Shown in pieces: positions 41,695-43,099 of a stretch of 43,099 nucleotides of DNA (position 1 is its first letter; every line of letters starts with the position of its first letter). The position numbers and the translations under genes are program-made. The notes beneath the pieces are model-generated. The model did not search any database. It saw only the letters and a program-made list of their open reading frames with translations, and was not told the DNA's origin. The DNA is from Rhodovulum euryhalinum (GTDB lineage: Bacteria > Pseudomonadota > Alphaproteobacteria > Rhodobacterales > Rhodobacteraceae), in the NCBI RefSeq assembly GCF_004342445.1, contig NZ_SLWW01000019.1, positions 1-43,099 on the forward strand, in the 5' to 3' direction.

Positions 41695-43099
41695 ATGTCG
41701 CTCCGGTCCAAGATCATCCTTTCCATTGCGGCCTCTGTCGCGCTGTCCGCCCTTGTCGTGCTGGTGCCCATGCTGGTCGGCATGAACGGCATGATCGAGC
41801 AGGGCACCAAGCGCGAACTCGAGATGGTGCGCCTGCGCTTCCAGACCGCGCTTGAGGACCGGTTCCACAACGCTCTGTCTATGGCGACCATGGTGGCCCG
41901 GATGCCCGTGGTCGAGGAGGCCGTGGCCAAGGGCGACCGGCAGGTTCTGAACGATCTGTTCGTGCCGGGTTTTGCCGAAATGCGCGATACTCAGGGCGTG
42001 CGCCAGTTCCACTTCCATACGCCCGACTCCCATTCGTTCTTCCGCGTCAACAAGCCCGACACGTTCGGCGACGACCTGTCCGGCTTTCGCCAGACCGTGG
42101 TCGAGGCCAACGCGAAACGCGCCGCGGTCACCGGGCTCGAACTTGGCCGCGGCGGCGTCGCCGTGCGCGGGATCGCCGCGATCGCACATCAGGGCGCCCA
42201 TGTGGGGACGATCGAGATCGGGTTCAGCATCGACGACGCCTTCTTCCAGTCCATCGTGGCCGAATCCGAGGCAGAGATGGAATTCTACGTGCTGCCCCGC
42301 ACCGACGTCGCGTCCTTCGCGACATCGGATTCGGCGTCGCTCAACCGCAGCGTTGCCAGCATCGAGGGTGCGCCGCTGCTGACGGCCGAGGATGTGCGCG
42401 CCGGTCAGGAGACCGGGGTGGCTGCACGCGAGATCGCCATCGGCGGCGCGCTTTACATGGCGGCGGCCTTTCCGGTGAAGGATTACTCGGGCGCGACCGT
42501 CGGGCTCTTGCACGTGATGGTGCCGGAAGCGGCCTATCTGGCGCTCAAGAACGAGATGCGGCTGATCGCGCTTGGCGCGGCCGCGGGGGCGCTGCTGCTT
42601 GGACTTGTCGGCGCGGCGCTGATGGGCGGCCGGATCACCGGGACGCTCGAAGAGATGATCGGCAAGCTCAAGCGCCTTGCGGATGGCGATCTCGAGATCG
42701 ACGTCTCATCGGCGCAGGCCCGGGGCGGCGAACTTGGCCATCTTGCCGACGGCATCGCCGTCTTCCGCGATCATCGCCTGCACGAGGTCGAGACACTGGC
42801 GCGCGAACGCGAGGCGGCACAGGCCCATCGTGCGGCGCTGGTCGGCATCCTCGGCTCGGGTCTGCAGCGGCTGGCCGAGGGCGATCTCACGGCTCCGATC
42901 CATGACGATCTGGGCGAGGGCTACAACAGCGTGCGCGACGACTACAACGCGACGCTGGCAAGCCTCGCGGACCTGATCGGTGCGCTGCACGAGACATCGG
43001 GCACGATCCACGCGCGTGCGGAGGAGATCGGCGGGGCGTCGGACGATCTTTCGCACCGGACCGAGAACCAGGCGGCGACGCTGGAGGAGACGGCGGCGG
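41695..43099 (+). CDS. methyl-accepting chemotaxis protein, 5' part
   Basis: This chemoreceptor continues past the window. The visible 468 residues hold a first membrane helix (about 7-29), a periplasmic sensor with Cache-type features (FHFHTPDSHSFFRVNKP then GDDLSGFRQTV, about 105-135), a second membrane helix (about 293-313), a HAMP domain (about 313-365) and a second HAMP-like repeat (GLQRLAEGDLTAPIHDDLG, from about 388). The last residues, DDLSHRTENQAATLEETAA, open the methyl-accepting signalling domain. AGGAA lies 8 bases before the ATG. The receptor-type Cache pattern suggests small-molecule sensing, ligand unknown. Confidence 0.92.
   Translation, partial: MSLRSKIILSIAASVALSALVVLVPMLVGMNGMIEQGTKRELEMVRLRFQTALEDRFHNALSMATMVARMPVVEEAVAKGDRQVLNDLFVPGFAEMRDTQGVRQFHFHTPDSHSFFRVNKPDTFGDDLSGFRQTVVEANAKRAAVTGLELGRGGVAVRGIAAIAHQGAHVGTIEIGFSIDDAFFQSIVAESEAEMEFYVLPRTDVASFATSDSASLNRSVASIEGAPLLTAEDVRAGQETGVAAREIAIGGALYMAAAFPVKDYSGATVGLLHVMVPEAAYLALKNEMRLIALGAAAGALLLGLVGAALMGGRITGTLEEMIGKLKRLADGDLEIDVSSAQARGGELGHLADGIAVFRDHRLHEVETLAREREAAQAHRAALVGILGSGLQRLAEGDLTAPIHDDLGEGYNSVRDDYNATLASLADLIGALHETSGTIHARAEEIGGASDDLSHRTENQAATLEETAA

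Noticed and set aside
1-43099. CRISPR arrays and rRNA genes
   Set aside because: I saw no regularly spaced identical repeats and no rRNA-like conserved stretches.

Overview
The window is about 43 kb of high-GC DNA from an alphaproteobacterium, almost certainly a member of the Rhodobacteraceae. The signs are the gene types and their arrangement: a ccmF-ccmH pair like the ccl1-ccl2 pair known from Rhodobacter capsulatus, class I lysyl-tRNA synthetase, a VPLPA-type C-terminal sorting signal, a DUF6477/DUF6456 divergent pair, an MttB-family methyltransferase with a B12-binding corrinoid protein, and dense ATGA/TGATG gene overlaps. The species cannot be named from the sequence alone.

Region 1 (1-9947) is the right-hand end of a prophage, all on the + strand. 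It holds the C-terminal part of a tail tape measure protein, a small tail protein, a baseplate-like protein with a carbohydrate-binding module, a large receptor-binding-like tail protein, a phage-borne sigma-70-like factor, two small membrane proteins (holin candidates), an overlapping Rz/Rz1 spanin pair, a metallophosphoesterase, a small unknown protein and a tyrosine integrase. The integrase ends 74 bases from the 3' end of a tRNA gene with a CAT anticodon (probably tRNA-Ile2), the likely attachment site. The first 88 bases look like the end of an IS21-type insertion sequence placed inside the tape measure gene. If so, this prophage cannot make a normal tail. No endolysin is visible in this part.

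Region 2 (9948-23340) is chromosomal housekeeping. It carries purM-purN, ribonuclease D, a lipoprotein, SufE, a three-gene unit on the minus strand (corrinoid protein, 52-residue membrane protein, DUF1638 protein), a secreted GDSL esterase with a VPLPA sorting tail, a SplB-like radical SAM protein, ccmF-ccmH for cytochrome c maturation, class I LysRS, a TerB-like protein and a short degenerate inorganic pyrophosphatase. A strong intrinsic terminator closes the region.

Region 3 (23341-35926) holds a polyamine-type ABC transporter (potB-potC-potA, with potA starting at TTG and no binding protein nearby), a PNPOx/HugZ-like protein, a DUF4864 protein, a polyphosphate-linked group (CHAD protein converging on a TetR regulator that overlaps PPK2), two tandem paralogous alpha/beta hydrolases behind metA, an uncharacterised P-loop ATPase, an outer membrane FadL-type gene broken by one in-frame TAA, and an EamA transporter.

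Region 4 (35927-43099) holds guaA, the MttB-family methyltransferase (probable partner of the corrinoid protein 22 kb away), the divergent DUF6477 and DUF6456 genes with a CtrA-like half-site pair between them, a 746-base stretch with no recognisable gene, and the 5' part of a chemoreceptor that runs off the window.
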